Shown: positions 43,649 through 52,299 of the stretch, in pieces
How positions within the stretch are numbered: the stretch's first letter is position 1
How the letters are laid out: each line of letters starts with the position of its first letter
Origin: Labedella populi
GTDB taxonomy: Bacteria; Actinomycetota; Actinomycetes; Actinomycetales; Microbacteriaceae
Reading direction: 5' to 3'
Assembly: GCF_004078655.1 (NCBI RefSeq)
Contig: NZ_RZNC01000002.1
Location: 186,001-250,000, forward strand
Length of the DNA stretch: 64,000 nt
Made by a program: the position numbers and the translations under genes
The notes under the pieces: model-generated
The model's database searches: none
Told to the model about the DNA's origin: nothing
What the model saw: only the letters and a program-made list of their open reading frames with translations

Positions 43649-44515
43649 ATGGCATGGGCGGCGATCTCGAGCGACTCCAGTATGGGGTCGGCCTCCGACG
43701 CTGTGCCCGACAGCCCCGCTGTCTTCGGGGGTTCCTCCGTCACGGGGGGTGACGCCGTCGCGGATGCGCGGGCGTCCCTCGATCGCATCCTCGAACTGCA
43801 AGCGCGCATCACCGGCATGCAGGAGACGAAGCTCGACGCCCGCGCCCTGCCGACCGTGTCGGCACTCAGCCCGCTCCTCCCCGGCGGGGCGCTACGGGCG
43901 GGGTCGAGCTACGCCGTGCACCGGTCCGCTCTGCTCGCGCTCGCTCTGCTCGCGGGGCCGAGCGCCGCGGGGTCATGGTGTGCCGTCGTCGGGATGCCGA
44001 CGTTCGGCGCCGAGGCCGCTGCGGGTCTCGGCATCGACCTCGACCGCCTCGTCCTCGTGCCGGATCCGGGGGAGCAGTGGCTCGCCGTCACCGCCGCGAT
44101 GGCCGACGTCGTCACGGTCGTCCTCACCCGTCCGCCCGGCCGCGTGAACCCGGGAGACCTCGCACGGCTCACGGCGCGGCTCCGGCAGCGCGGTGCCGCT
44201 CTCGTCGTCCTCGGGGACTGGCCGCAGAGCGAGGCGACTTTGCGCGTGTCCGGAGCGTCCTGGGAGGGGATCGGCCACGGCCACGGGCACCTCGCCGCTC
44301 GCCAGGTCACCGTGACGTCGGAGGTCCGGGGCACAGGCCGTCCCCTCAGCGCGACCCTCTGGCTGCCCGACGCGACGGCCGGGATCAGCGCCGCCGCCCA
44401 GCCGGCCGCCGTCTCGCCGCTCGACCACTCCGTGGCCGAGCGCTCCGTGTCCGACCGCTCCGACGCTGAGCCCCCTCGTCCGCCTCGGCACCTGCGCCCG
44501 GTCGAGGTGGCCTGA
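43649..44515 (+). CDS. imuA': ImuA'-type mutasome accessory protein
   Basis: 288 residues. A RecA-like fold without a proper Walker A: the TVSALSPLLPGGALRAGSSYAVHRSALLALALLAGPSAAGSW segment aligns with the P-loop region but lacks GxxxxGKT. VVGMPTFGAEAAAGLGIDLDRLVLVPDPGEQWLAVTAAMADVVTVVLTRPP is characteristic of actinobacterial ImuA'. The C-terminal 45 residues are disordered. With ImuB and DnaE2 it makes the damage-induced mutagenic translesion complex. The LexA box immediately upstream sets SOS control. Confidence 0.85.
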   Translation: MAWAAISSDSSMGSASDAVPDSPAVFGGSSVTGGDAVADARASLDRILELQARITGMQETKLDARALPTVSALSPLLPGGALRAGSSYAVHRSALLALALLAGPSAAGSWCAVVGMPTFGAEAAAGLGIDLDRLVLVPDPGEQWLAVTAAMADVVTVVLTRPPGRVNPGDLARLTARLRQRGAALVVLGDWPQSEATLRVSGASWEGIGHGHGHLAARQVTVTSEVRGTGRPLSATLWLPDATAGISAAAQPAAVSPLDHSVAERSVSDRSDAEPPRPPRHLRPVEVA

Positions 44516-44534
44516 TGTGCGAGGTGGCCTGATG
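44503..44534 (+). repeat. 17-bp tandem duplication at the imuA'-imuB junction
   Basis: CGAGGTGGCCTGATG occurs at 44503-44517 and again at 44520-44534, a period of 17 bp with TG between. Each copy contains a GAGGTGG ribosome-binding-like element and a TGATG stop/start overlap. Removing one copy restores a simple TGATG overlap of imuA' with imuB, so the duplication is probably recent. Confidence 0.85.
44515..44532 (+). other. Five-codon relay frame (MCEVA) between imuA' and imuB
   Basis: The ATG at 44515 shares its A with the imuA' stop (TGATG). The frame reads Met-Cys-Glu-Val-Ala and ends in a TGA at 44530-44532 that shares its A with the imuB ATG. A ribosome could therefore terminate on imuA', reinitiate on the relay, terminate again and reinitiate on imuB. 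It arises from the 17-bp duplication. Confidence 0.6.
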
Positions 44535-46187
44535 GCGCGGGGTCGATCCGCGACATCGTCGGGAAGCGCGCCGGCGGCTGTTCCCCCGCGGGTCCTCCTC
44601 CTGTGGTGCCCGGATTGGCCCGTGATCGCGGCGGCGGAGGCCGCCGGGCTGCCGCCGTCCGCTCCGCTCGCCCTCGTCGTGAAGGGCGAGATCTTCGCGT
44701 GCTCGGCATCGGCGCGGCGGGAGGGCGTCGCGCGCGGGCTCCGGGTGCGAGAGGCGCAAGCGCGCTGCCCGGGACTCATGGTGCTCCCGTACGACGCCGA
44801 CCTCGACCACCGCGCCTTCGAACCGGTCATCTCGGCGGTCGAGGCGATCGTGCCCGGCGCCCAGCTCGTGCGCCCCGGCACCCTCGCGGTCAAGGCGCGC
44901 GGTCCGAGCCGGTACTACGGCGGCGAGGTGGAGGCCGCGGAAGCAGTGCTCGATGTCGTGGCCGCCGCTCACCCGGCAGGACAAAGGACCGACGGCGCCG
45001 ACGGCGTCGTGCCGCCGGGGGTGATCGCGCGCGTGGGCGTCGCGGACTCCCTCTTCGCCGCCGAGCAGCTCGCGAAGGCGCGCATGCGTGGTCCGGAAGA
45101 CGTCGTGCGCGTCGTCCCACCCGGTCGCACGCGCGAGTTCCTCGCGCCGTTGCCGCTCTCGGTGCTCGAGCGCCCCGAGCTCACGACGGTGCTCCGTCGC
45201 CTCGGAATCGACACGCTCGGGCACTTCGCCGCCCTCGACGCGGTCGAGGTGCGTGATCGCTTCGGCGAGGACGGCGAGCGGCTGCACGCACTCTCGTCCG
45301 GTCGGGACCCGCGCGACGTCGAGACGCGGACCCCGCCGCCGGACCTCGGGGGCGAGATCGTCTTCGAGACCGCCCTCGACCGGGTCGACCAGATCGCGTT
45401 CGCCTTCCGCCAGGTCGCCGACGACATCGTCGGCCGCTTGCGCGCCGCGACGCTCGTCACGACGGCGATCCGCGTCGAGATCGGACTCGAGGACGTGGGG
45501 GTGCGCGAGCGGTCCTGGCTGCACCCGCGCTGGTTCACGGCGTCCGACATCGTCGACCGGGTGCGCTGGCAGATCCAGGGCAACGGACGAACGGAGGGAC
45601 TCGAAGCGGCGGTCGAGAGCATCCGCGTCGAGCCCGAGAGCGTCGACGCCATGTCGCGTCACGAGCAGGGGCTCTGGGGCACGGGCTCCGACGAGCGTGT
45701 GCATCACGGGCTCTCGCGTGTGCAGAGCATGGTCGGTCACGACGGTGTGCTCACCGCGCGCCTCACGGGGGGCCGCATGCCCGGGCAGCGTCAGGTGCTC
45801 GTGCCGTGGGGCGACCGCCCGCCGGGTGGGGAGAAGGCCGTCGCCGAGTCGGTGACGCTGCCGTGGCCGGGGGCGATCCCGGGGCCGGCTCCGAGTGTCG
45901 TCTTCCCCGAACCTCGCCCCGTCGTCGTCATCGGGCCGGACGGTCTCTCCGTCGAGGTCGACGATCGTGGCGCCTTCACCACGCCGCCCGTGCGTTTCGG
46001 GATCGGCGAGAAGCCGGAGCGCACATCACCCGTGAGCGCGTGGGCCGGTCCCTGGCCCGTCTCGGAGCGGTGGTGGGACAGCGCGGCGCGGAGCCTGCAG
46101 CGCGTGCAACTCGTCGACGAGGCCGGCCGGGCGTGGCTGCTCGTGCTCGTCGCCCACCGCTGGTGGGCCGAGGCGGTGTACGACTGA
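44532..46187 (+). CDS. imuB: ImuB, Y-family polymerase-like mutasome adaptor
   Basis: 551 residues from the ATG at 44532 (GAGGTGG upstream); a GTG at 44517 is an alternative. It has a Y-family layout: ACSASARREGVARGLRVREAQARCPGLMVLPYDADLDHRAFEPVISAVEAIVP, finger and little-finger regions to about 390, then a beta-rich C-terminal part. The catalytic acidic residues of true Pol IV/V are replaced: LLLWCPDWPV where DxD-type residues normally sit, and the SIDE-like site is missing. As in characterised ImuB, it should be a polymerase-dead adaptor that links ImuA', DnaE2 and the beta clamp. Its stop overlaps dnaE2 (TGATG). Confidence 0.9.
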   Translation: MARGRSATSSGSAPAAVPPRVLLLWCPDWPVIAAAEAAGLPPSAPLALVVKGEIFACSASARREGVARGLRVREAQARCPGLMVLPYDADLDHRAFEPVISAVEAIVPGAQLVRPGTLAVKARGPSRYYGGEVEAAEAVLDVVAAAHPAGQRTDGADGVVPPGVIARVGVADSLFAAEQLAKARMRGPEDVVRVVPPGRTREFLAPLPLSVLERPELTTVLRRLGIDTLGHFAALDAVEVRDRFGEDGERLHALSSGRDPRDVETRTPPPDLGGEIVFETALDRVDQIAFAFRQVADDIVGRLRAATLVTTAIRVEIGLEDVGVRERSWLHPRWFTASDIVDRVRWQIQGNGRTEGLEAAVESIRVEPESVDAMSRHEQGLWGTGSDERVHHGLSRVQSMVGHDGVLTARLTGGRMPGQRQVLVPWGDRPPGGEKAVAESVTLPWPGAIPGPAPSVVFPEPRPVVVIGPDGLSVEVDDRGAFTTPPVRFGIGEKPERTSPVSAWAGPWPVSERWWDSAARSLQRVQLVDEAGRAWLLVLVAHRWWAEAVYD

Positions 46188-49100
46188 TGGGCTACAGCAA
46201 CCCGCCGATCCCGTGGTCGGAGTTCGAGAAGCAACTGTCGGACCGCCGCCCCGGCACGCCGCCCGTCGGAGCGGATGGCGGCGACGCTCCGGCATGGTCG
46301 AGGAAGCGCTCGCCGTACGTCCCCGACGAGCCGCAGCCGCTCGAACCCGCCGGCCCACGCATCCCCTATGCCGAGCTGCACGCGCACTCGACGTTCAGTT
46401 TCCTCGACGGCGCATCGCCTCCCGAGAAGCTCGTCGAGGAGGCCGCGCGGCTGCGCCTCGATGCGATCGGGCTCACCGATCACGACGGGCTCTACGGGGT
46501 CGTGAGACTCGCGGAGGCGGCGGAGGCGCACAACGCCGCGCGCGGAGACGCCCCGGAACTCGGCACGGTGTTCGGGGCGGAACTGTCGCTCGGTCTCGGC
46601 GCCCCGCAGAACGGGGTACCCGATCCGGAGGGGCGGCACCTGCTCGTGCTCGCACGCGGGCAGGAAGGTTATCACCGGCTCGCCGCGGCCATCACGTCGG
46701 CGCAGCTCGCGGGGGGAGCGGAGAAGGGGCGTCCTGTGTACGACCTCGACGATCTCGCCTCGGCATCCGACGGCACGTGGCAGATCCTCACCGGCTGCCG
46801 CAAGGGCGCCGTCCGGCACGCGCTTCAGACGGAGGGACCGGAGGGCGCCGAGCGTGAGGTCCGCACGCTGCTCGACCTCTTCGGTCGCGACAACGTCGCC
46901 GTCGAGCTCATCGACCACGGCAACCCCGTCGACAGCACCGCGAACGATGCGCTCGCGCGGATCGCGGCCCGATTGCGGCTCCCCGTCCTCGCGACGGGCA
47001 ACGTGCACTACGCGACCCCGCGCGAGTTCCCGGTCGCGACGGCGCTCGCCGCCGTGCGGGCACGGCGCAGCCTCGACGAACTCGACGGGTGGTTGCCGGC
47101 GGCCCCCACGGCGCACGTCCGCAGCGGAGCGGAGATGGCCGCGCGGTTCGCGCGCTACCCGGGCGCCGTCGAGCGCACCGTCGACTACGCCGCCGAGCTC
47201 GGCTTCCGCTTGCGCAGCCTCAAACCCGGACTGCCGAAGCAGGAGGTCCCCACCGGCCACACCCCCATGAGTTGGTTGCGTGAGCTCACCTGGCGCGGGG
47301 CCGAGCGGCTCTATCCGGACATGGACGAGGCGAAGCGCATCCGCATCGAACGTGAGCTCCAGGTGATCGAGGAGAAGGACTTCCCGGGCTACTTCCTCAT
47401 CGTGCACGACATCGTGCAGTTCGCCCGGAAGCGCGGCATCCTCTGCCAGGGCCGGGGATCGGCGGCGAACTCCGCGGTCTGCTACCTCATCGACATCACG
47501 GCCGTCGACTCGATCCGCTACGGACTGCCGTTCGAACGCTTCCTCTCGAGCATGCGCGACGAGGAGCCCGACATCGACGTCGACTTCGACTCCGACCGCC
47601 GCGAGGAGGTCATCCAGTACGTCTACGAGAAGTACGGCCGCTTCAACGCCGCGCAAGTCGCGAACGTCATCACCTACCGCCCGAAGGGCGCCGTACGCGA
47701 CATGGCGAAAGCGCTCGGGCACAGTCCCGGCCAGCAGGACGCGTGGTCCCGCCAGGTCGAACGGTGGGGAGCCCTCACCTCGACGGAGGACCACGACATC
47801 CCGGACGCCGTGATCGGTCTCGCGCACGAGGTCATGGGCTTCCCCCGGCACCTCGGTATCCACTCGGGCGGCATGGTGCTCACCGATCGTCCGGTCGGCG
47901 AGGTGTGCCCCATCGAGAACGCACGCATGGAGAAGCGCACCGTCCTGCAGTGGGACAAGGACGACTGCGCGTGGATGGGACTCGTGAAGTTCGACCTCCT
48001 CGGCCTCGGGATGCTCGCGGCCCTGCAGTACTCGTTCGACCTCGCCGCCGATCACTGCGGGGAGCGCTGGGACCTCCAGACGATGCCGAAGGAGGAGCCG
48101 GGCGTCTACGACCAGTTGTGCCGCGCCGACTCGATCGGCGTCTTCCAGGTGGAGAGCCGCGCCCAGATGGGCACACTGCCGCGACTGCTGCCGCGGCGGT
48201 TCTACGACCTCGTGATCGAGGTCGCGCTCGTACGCCCCGGCCCCATCCAGGGCGGCGCCGTGCACCCGTACATCCGGCGTCGCACGGGGGAGGAGGCCGT
48301 CGCCTACCTGCACCCGCTGCTCGAACCGGTGCTCGAGCGCACCCTCGGGGTCCCGCTCTTCCAGGAGCAGCTCATGCAGATGGCGATGACGGTCGGCGGG
48401 TGCACGGGTGAGGACGCGGACCTGCTCCGCCGGGCGATGGGGTCGAAGCGCGGCCAGGAGAAGATCGAGACCCTGCGCGAGAAGCTCTACGTCGGGATGG
48501 CCGGCAACGGCATCGTCGGGGACGACGCCGACACCATCTACTCGAAGATCCAGGCGTTCGCGAACTTCGGCTTCGCGGAGAGCCACTCGATCAGCTTCGC
48601 CCTGCTCGTCTACGCGAGTTCGTGGATGCGGCTGCACTACCCGGCTGCGTTCCTCGCCGCCCTCCTCCGAGCGCAGCCGATGGGCTTCTACTCGCCGCAG
48701 AGCCTCGTCGCCGACGCACGCGCGCACGGCGTGACGGTGCTGCGCCCCGACATCCTGCTCTCGGGGGTCGAGGCGGGGCTCGAACCGCTCGATCCCGATG
48801 TCGTCGGTCATACGGGACCCGATACGTGCGTCAGTGGCGAGCAGCCCCCGGTCGGTCCCTTCGACCGGGACGCCCCGTTCGACACGCGTGACCACCGGCG
48901 TGACGGTCACCACGCCGTCCGGCTCGGTCTCGCGGAGGTGGGGTCGCTCGGGAAGCGCAAGGCGGCGCAGATCGTCGCGGAACGTGAACGGGGTGGCCCG
49001 TTCCTCGACATGTCGGATCTCGCCCGCCGGGTGGGACTCACGACGCCGCAGCTCGAGGCTCTCGCCGCCGCCGGTGCCTTCGAGGGATTCGGCGAGTCTC

Positions 49101-49615
49101 GGCGCTCGTCGATGTGGGGTGCCGCGCACGCCGCCGCCGAGCGTCCCGATCAGCTCGCGGGCACACAGGTCACGGTGCAACCGCCGCTGTTCGGCATGAT
49201 GACCGACGCGGAGCGCCTCGTCGCCGACCTGTGGTCGACGGGGGTCTCTCCTGACGACCACCCCATGCGGCATCTGCGCTCGCCGCTCGACGAACGCGGC
49301 GTACTCCCGGTCGAAGCCCTCCGTACCGCAGAGCCCGGCCGGAGGATCGAGGTCGCTGGGGTCGTGACGCACCGGCAGCGCCCCGCGACCGCGAGCGGCA
49401 TCACGTTCATGAACCTCGAAGACGAGTCGGGGCTCGTGAACGTCGTGTGCAGCGTCGGCGTCTGGGGGCGGTACCGTCGTGTCGCCCGGGAGGCCCCGGC
49501 GATGATCGTGCGGGGTGTGCTCGAACGCTCGCCCGACGGCGTCATCAACGTCGTGGCCGACCGGATGGAGTGGCTCACGATGGCCGCACGCACCACCTCC
49601 CGCGACTTCCACTGA
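46187..49615 (+). CDS. dnaE2: Error-prone DNA polymerase III alpha subunit DnaE2
   Basis: 1142 residues from the ATG at 46187. The PHP domain (about 58-300) begins YAELHAHSTFSFLDGASPPEKLVEEAARL and has LTDHDGLYG. The polymerase core has GQGRGSAANSAVCYLIDIT-like sequence and the metal-binding DEEPDIDVDFDSDRREEVIQYVYEKYGR aspartates. Fingers with FNAAQVANVITYRPKGAVRDMAKALG; C-terminal OB fold (RIEVAGVVTHRQRPATASGITFMNLEDESG). Length and the shortened C-terminus distinguish DnaE2 from replicative DnaE1. It performs SOS-induced mutagenic translesion synthesis with ImuA'/ImuB. Confidence 0.95.
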   Translation: MGYSNPPIPWSEFEKQLSDRRPGTPPVGADGGDAPAWSRKRSPYVPDEPQPLEPAGPRIPYAELHAHSTFSFLDGASPPEKLVEEAARLRLDAIGLTDHDGLYGVVRLAEAAEAHNAARGDAPELGTVFGAELSLGLGAPQNGVPDPEGRHLLVLARGQEGYHRLAAAITSAQLAGGAEKGRPVYDLDDLASASDGTWQILTGCRKGAVRHALQTEGPEGAEREVRTLLDLFGRDNVAVELIDHGNPVDSTANDALARIAARLRLPVLATGNVHYATPREFPVATALAAVRARRSLDELDGWLPAAPTAHVRSGAEMAARFARYPGAVERTVDYAAELGFRLRSLKPGLPKQEVPTGHTPMSWLRELTWRGAERLYPDMDEAKRIRIERELQVIEEKDFPGYFLIVHDIVQFARKRGILCQGRGSAANSAVCYLIDITAVDSIRYGLPFERFLSSMRDEEPDIDVDFDSDRREEVIQYVYEKYGRFNAAQVANVITYRPKGAVRDMAKALGHSPGQQDAWSRQVERWGALTSTEDHDIPDAVIGLAHEVMGFPRHLGIHSGGMVLTDRPVGEVCPIENARMEKRTVLQWDKDDCAWMGLVKFDLLGLGMLAALQYSFDLAADHCGERWDLQTMPKEEPGVYDQLCRADSIGVFQVESRAQMGTLPRLLPRRFYDLVIEVALVRPGPIQGGAVHPYIRRRTGEEAVAYLHPLLEPVLERTLGVPLFQEQLMQMAMTVGGCTGEDADLLRRAMGSKRGQEKIETLREKLYVGMAGNGIVGDDADTIYSKIQAFANFGFAESHSISFALLVYASSWMRLHYPAAFLAALLRAQPMGFYSPQSLVADARAHGVTVLRPDILLSGVEAGLEPLDPDVVGHTGPDTCVSGEQPPVGPFDRDAPFDTRDHRRDGHHAVRLGLAEVGSLGKRKAAQIVAERERGGPFLDMSDLARRVGLTTPQLEALAAAGAFEGFGESRRSSMWGAAHAAAERPDQLAGTQVTVQPPLFGMMTDAERLVADLWSTGVSPDDHPMRHLRSPLDERGVLPVEALRTAEPGRRIEVAGVVTHRQRPATASGITFMNLEDESGLVNVVCSVGVWGRYRRVAREAPAMIVRGVLERSPDGVINVVADRMEWLTMAARTTSRDFH

Positions 49616-49718
49616 CCCGACATCCACTGACCCACAGAGCTACACCCGCACGAGGGCGCCATGTCCTCCTCCCGCCCTCGACACCGAACTGCCGCCTTCG
49701 GTGTCGCACCCTTCACCG

Positions 49719-50981
49719 TCAGCTCGCGGCGTCCACGTCATCGATCTTCCGCCGGAGCACGGCGCGCTCCCGATCGTTCCCGGCAAGGCGCGCGGCCGCG
49801 ACGAACTCCGACCTCGCCTCCTCCGTCCGACCGAGCCGATGGAGCAGCTCGCCCCGCACACTCGGCAGCACGTGATATCCCGCAAGGGCGCCGGAGGCGA
49901 CGAGACCATCGACGATCCGAAGAGCGGTGGCCGGTCCCTCCGACATCGACACGGCGACCGCGCGATTGAGCTCGACGACCGGTGAAGGGGCGAGTCGGCC
50001 GAGAGCTTCGTACAGGACCGAGATGCGCTCCCAATCCGTGTCCTCCGCGCGGAGAGCCGTCGCATGGCACTGCGCGATCGCCGCCTGCAGGCCGTAGTAG
50101 CCGCGCCCTCGACCGAGCGCGTCCTGGCGGGCGAGGGCCGCCGACCCGCGCGTGATCAACGTGTGGTCCCATCGCGATCTGTCCTGGTCAGGGAGGAGGA
50201 TCGGCTCGCCGGCCGGCGTCGTCCGCGCACCGAAGCGCGACGCCTGGAACTCGAACAAGGCCACGATCCCGTGTACCTCGGGTTCGCGCGGCACCAACGA
50301 GGCGAGCGACCGAGCGAGCCGGAGCGCCTCCAGCGCGAGTTCCGGTCGCATCCACTCTTCACCGGCGCTCGCGGCGTAGCCTTCATTGAAGATCAGGTAC
50401 AGCACCCCGAGAACGGAGGAGAGGCGCTCGGGGAATTCGGCGCGCTCCGGCACCTCGAACGGGACGCGGGCGGCGCTCAGCGTCTTCTTCGCACGGACGA
50501 TCCGCTGCTGCACCGTCGCCGTGGGCACGAGGAAGGCGCGCGCGATCTCCTCGGAGGTGAGGCCCCCGACGACGCGCAGAGTTAGCGCCACGTGTTGTTC
50601 GCGGGCGAGGACGGGGTGGCAGGAGATGAAGATCAGCCGTAACACGTCGTCGTCGATCGTGTCGGGGTCCCACGGGGCCGCGTCCGGATCGAGTCCGTTC
50701 TCCAGGTCGTGCGCGATCGCCGCGTAGCGGTGGTCGAGTCGCTCCCGACGACGCCACGCGTCGATCGCCGTGCGCTTTCCGACGGCCGTGAGCCACGCGC
50801 CCGGATTCGCGGGCACGCCCTGGGCCGGCCATTGCCGGAGCGCGTCGACCAGGGCCTCCTGGGCGAGGTCCTCGGCGAGGCCGACATCGCCGACGTATCG
50901 GGCGAGGGTCGCGACGATCCGAGCGGACTCGATCCGCCAGACCGCCGCCACCCGGCGGCTCACCGCCTCCGCGTCGTCCAT
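49719..50981 (-). CDS. ECF42-type RNA polymerase sigma factor
   Basis: 420 residues from the ATG at 50981. Sigma2 (about 10-80, LARYVGDVGLAEDLAQEALVDALRQWP) and sigma4 (about 120-180, LTLRVVGGLTSEEIARAFLVPTATVQQRIVRAKKTL) are followed by a long C-terminal extension. That extension (LSSVLGVLYLIFNEGYAAS, FEFQASRFGA and TPR-like helices up to LLHRLGRTEEARSEFVAAARLAGNDRERAVL) is typical of ECF42. These sigma factors have no classical anti-sigma and are paired with DGPF/YCII proteins, as here 30 bp upstream. The inducing signal is unknown in general. Confidence 0.9.
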   Translation of the reverse strand: MDDAEAVSRRVAAVWRIESARIVATLARYVGDVGLAEDLAQEALVDALRQWPAQGVPANPGAWLTAVGKRTAIDAWRRRERLDHRYAAIAHDLENGLDPDAAPWDPDTIDDDVLRLIFISCHPVLAREQHVALTLRVVGGLTSEEIARAFLVPTATVQQRIVRAKKTLSAARVPFEVPERAEFPERLSSVLGVLYLIFNEGYAASAGEEWMRPELALEALRLARSLASLVPREPEVHGIVALFEFQASRFGARTTPAGEPILLPDQDRSRWDHTLITRGSAALARQDALGRGRGYYGLQAAIAQCHATALRAEDTDWERISVLYEALGRLAPSPVVELNRAVAVSMSEGPATALRIVDGLVASGALAGYHVLPSVRGELLHRLGRTEEARSEFVAAARLAGNDRERAVLRRKIDDVDAAS

Positions 50982-51010
50982 CGTCCGTCGTCTCGCTCGC
51001 CCCGGAGGGC

Positions 51011-51457
51011 CTAGTCGCCCTTCTTGGCCGACTCGGCCTTCTTCGCCGCCTCGGCGTCGGCGATCCACTGGGCCTCTTTCTGGATCCACTCGTTGTCCTG
51101 CGGAAAGTCCTCGAGCTCGGTCACACGACGCACTTCGAGCTTGGAGCCGGGTCCGAGAGGGCATCGGCTCGCCCACTCGATCGCCTCCTCCTTACTGGAG
51201 ACCTGCAGGATCCAGAATCCGTTGAAGAGTTCCTTCGTCTCACCGTACGGGCCGTCGGTCACGACCGGGGGCTGCGACGAGAAGTCCACGACGACCCCCT
51301 CGGACGCGTCGGTGAGCCCTTCGCCCCCTGCCATGACGCCGGCGTCGATGAGCGACTCGTTGTAGCGGCCCATGCGCTCGATGACCTCTTCGAACGGGAT
51401 GTCCTTAAAGGCCTCGACCGCTGCATCGTCCGACCGCATGATGAGCATGTACTTCAT
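51011..51457 (-). CDS. YCII/DGPF-domain protein paired with the ECF42 sigma
   Basis: 148 residues with a near-ideal GAAGGAG upstream of the ATG at 51457. YciI-like alpha/beta barrel fold: MKYMLIMRSDDAAVEAF, EVIERMGRYNESLIDAGVMAGGEGL, then the signature TDGPYGETKELFNGFWILQVSSKEEAIEWASRCP. The C-terminal 30 residues are charged, ending in an Ala/Lys-rich helix. It is the first gene of the sigma operon. DGPF proteins are consistently encoded with ECF42 and may be targets or modulators; enzymatic activity is not established. Confidence 0.9.
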   Translation of the reverse strand: MKYMLIMRSDDAAVEAFKDIPFEEVIERMGRYNESLIDAGVMAGGEGLTDASEGVVVDFSSQPPVVTDGPYGETKELFNGFWILQVSSKEEAIEWASRCPLGPGSKLEVRRVTELEDFPQDNEWIQKEAQWIADAEAAKKAESAKKGD

Positions 51458-51563
51458 GGTGTTCTCCTTCGTCGATGAGGCCCGACGTGGGCCCTCACCT
51501 CTGCGTCGAACGTAGTGGACGCGGATCGACGGCCGGAGGAACTTTTTTCTCGGATTTCTCCGG

Positions 51564-52223
51564 CTATCGTGCGAGGGCGTCGAGCGCCGCGTCGATCGCC
51601 GTCTCGCCGGACAGGGCCGTGAACGTGACTCCCGCGAGGTCGCCGCGGTCGAGCACCGCCGCGATGACGTTCGCGACGTCGCCTCGGGGGATCGGCCCGC
51701 GGGTGTCCTCGAGAGGGAGGGTGACGGACCCGGAGCCCGCGTCGTCGGTGAGGCTGCCGGGGCGGATGATCGTCCAGTCGAGGTCGAGTCCGCGGACGCC
51801 CTCCTCCGCTTGACGCTTCGCCTCGAGATACACCCGGAACACCTCGTCCTCCACCTCGTCGAGTGGAGTGGTGACTCCGATGGAGGAGATGAGGACGTAG
51901 CGACGCACGCCCGCCGCGACGGCGGCCTTCCCGAGCAGAACGGCGGCGTCGCGATCGACGGTGAGCTTGCGGTCGGCGCCGCTGCCCGGCCCGGCGCCGG
52001 CGGCGAAGACGACGCCGTCGACGCCCTTGAGGGCCTCGGCGAGCGTGTCGACGTCGGTCTTTTCGAGGTCGAGCAGGATGTCGGTCGCCCCGTGGGCGTG
52101 CAGGTCGGTGCGCTGGTCCGGATTGCGGATGATGCCGCGGACGTCGTGGCCGGCGCTGGACAGCGTGCGGGAGAGGAGCAGGGCGATCTTGCCGTGTCCG
52201 CCCGCGATTGCGAAGGTAGCCAT
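51564..52223 (-). CDS. NAD(P)-binding SDR-like protein (NmrA/YwnB type)
   Basis: 219 residues. Atypical short-chain dehydrogenase with the nucleotide loop MATFAIAGGHGKIALLLSRTLSSAGHDVRGIIRN, LEKTDVDTLAEALKGVDGVVFAAGAGPG, VRRYVLISSIG and LDWTIIRPGSLTDDAGSG. The YxxxK catalytic pair is not clearly placed (YLEAKRQAEE is the nearest), so it may be a redox sensor or a weak reductase. Own start with no overlap to the YCII gene. Confidence 0.82.
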   Translation of the reverse strand: MATFAIAGGHGKIALLLSRTLSSAGHDVRGIIRNPDQRTDLHAHGATDILLDLEKTDVDTLAEALKGVDGVVFAAGAGPGSGADRKLTVDRDAAVLLGKAAVAAGVRRYVLISSIGVTTPLDEVEDEVFRVYLEAKRQAEEGVRGLDLDWTIIRPGSLTDDAGSGSVTLPLEDTRGPIPRGDVANVIAAVLDRGDLAGVTFTALSGETAIDAALDALAR

Positions 52224-52299
52224 GGCGCGATCCTACGTCGCACGAGCGACGGTGCCGAGGGGGTCGCGCACGACGTGGCACCCGTGCCACGGCATCCGG

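Noticed and set aside
45791-49627. A minus-strand open frame of about 1278 codons antisense to dnaE2
   Set aside because: Its codons mirror the strong third-position GC bias of dnaE2, the product has no domain, and dnaE2 is complete and certain.
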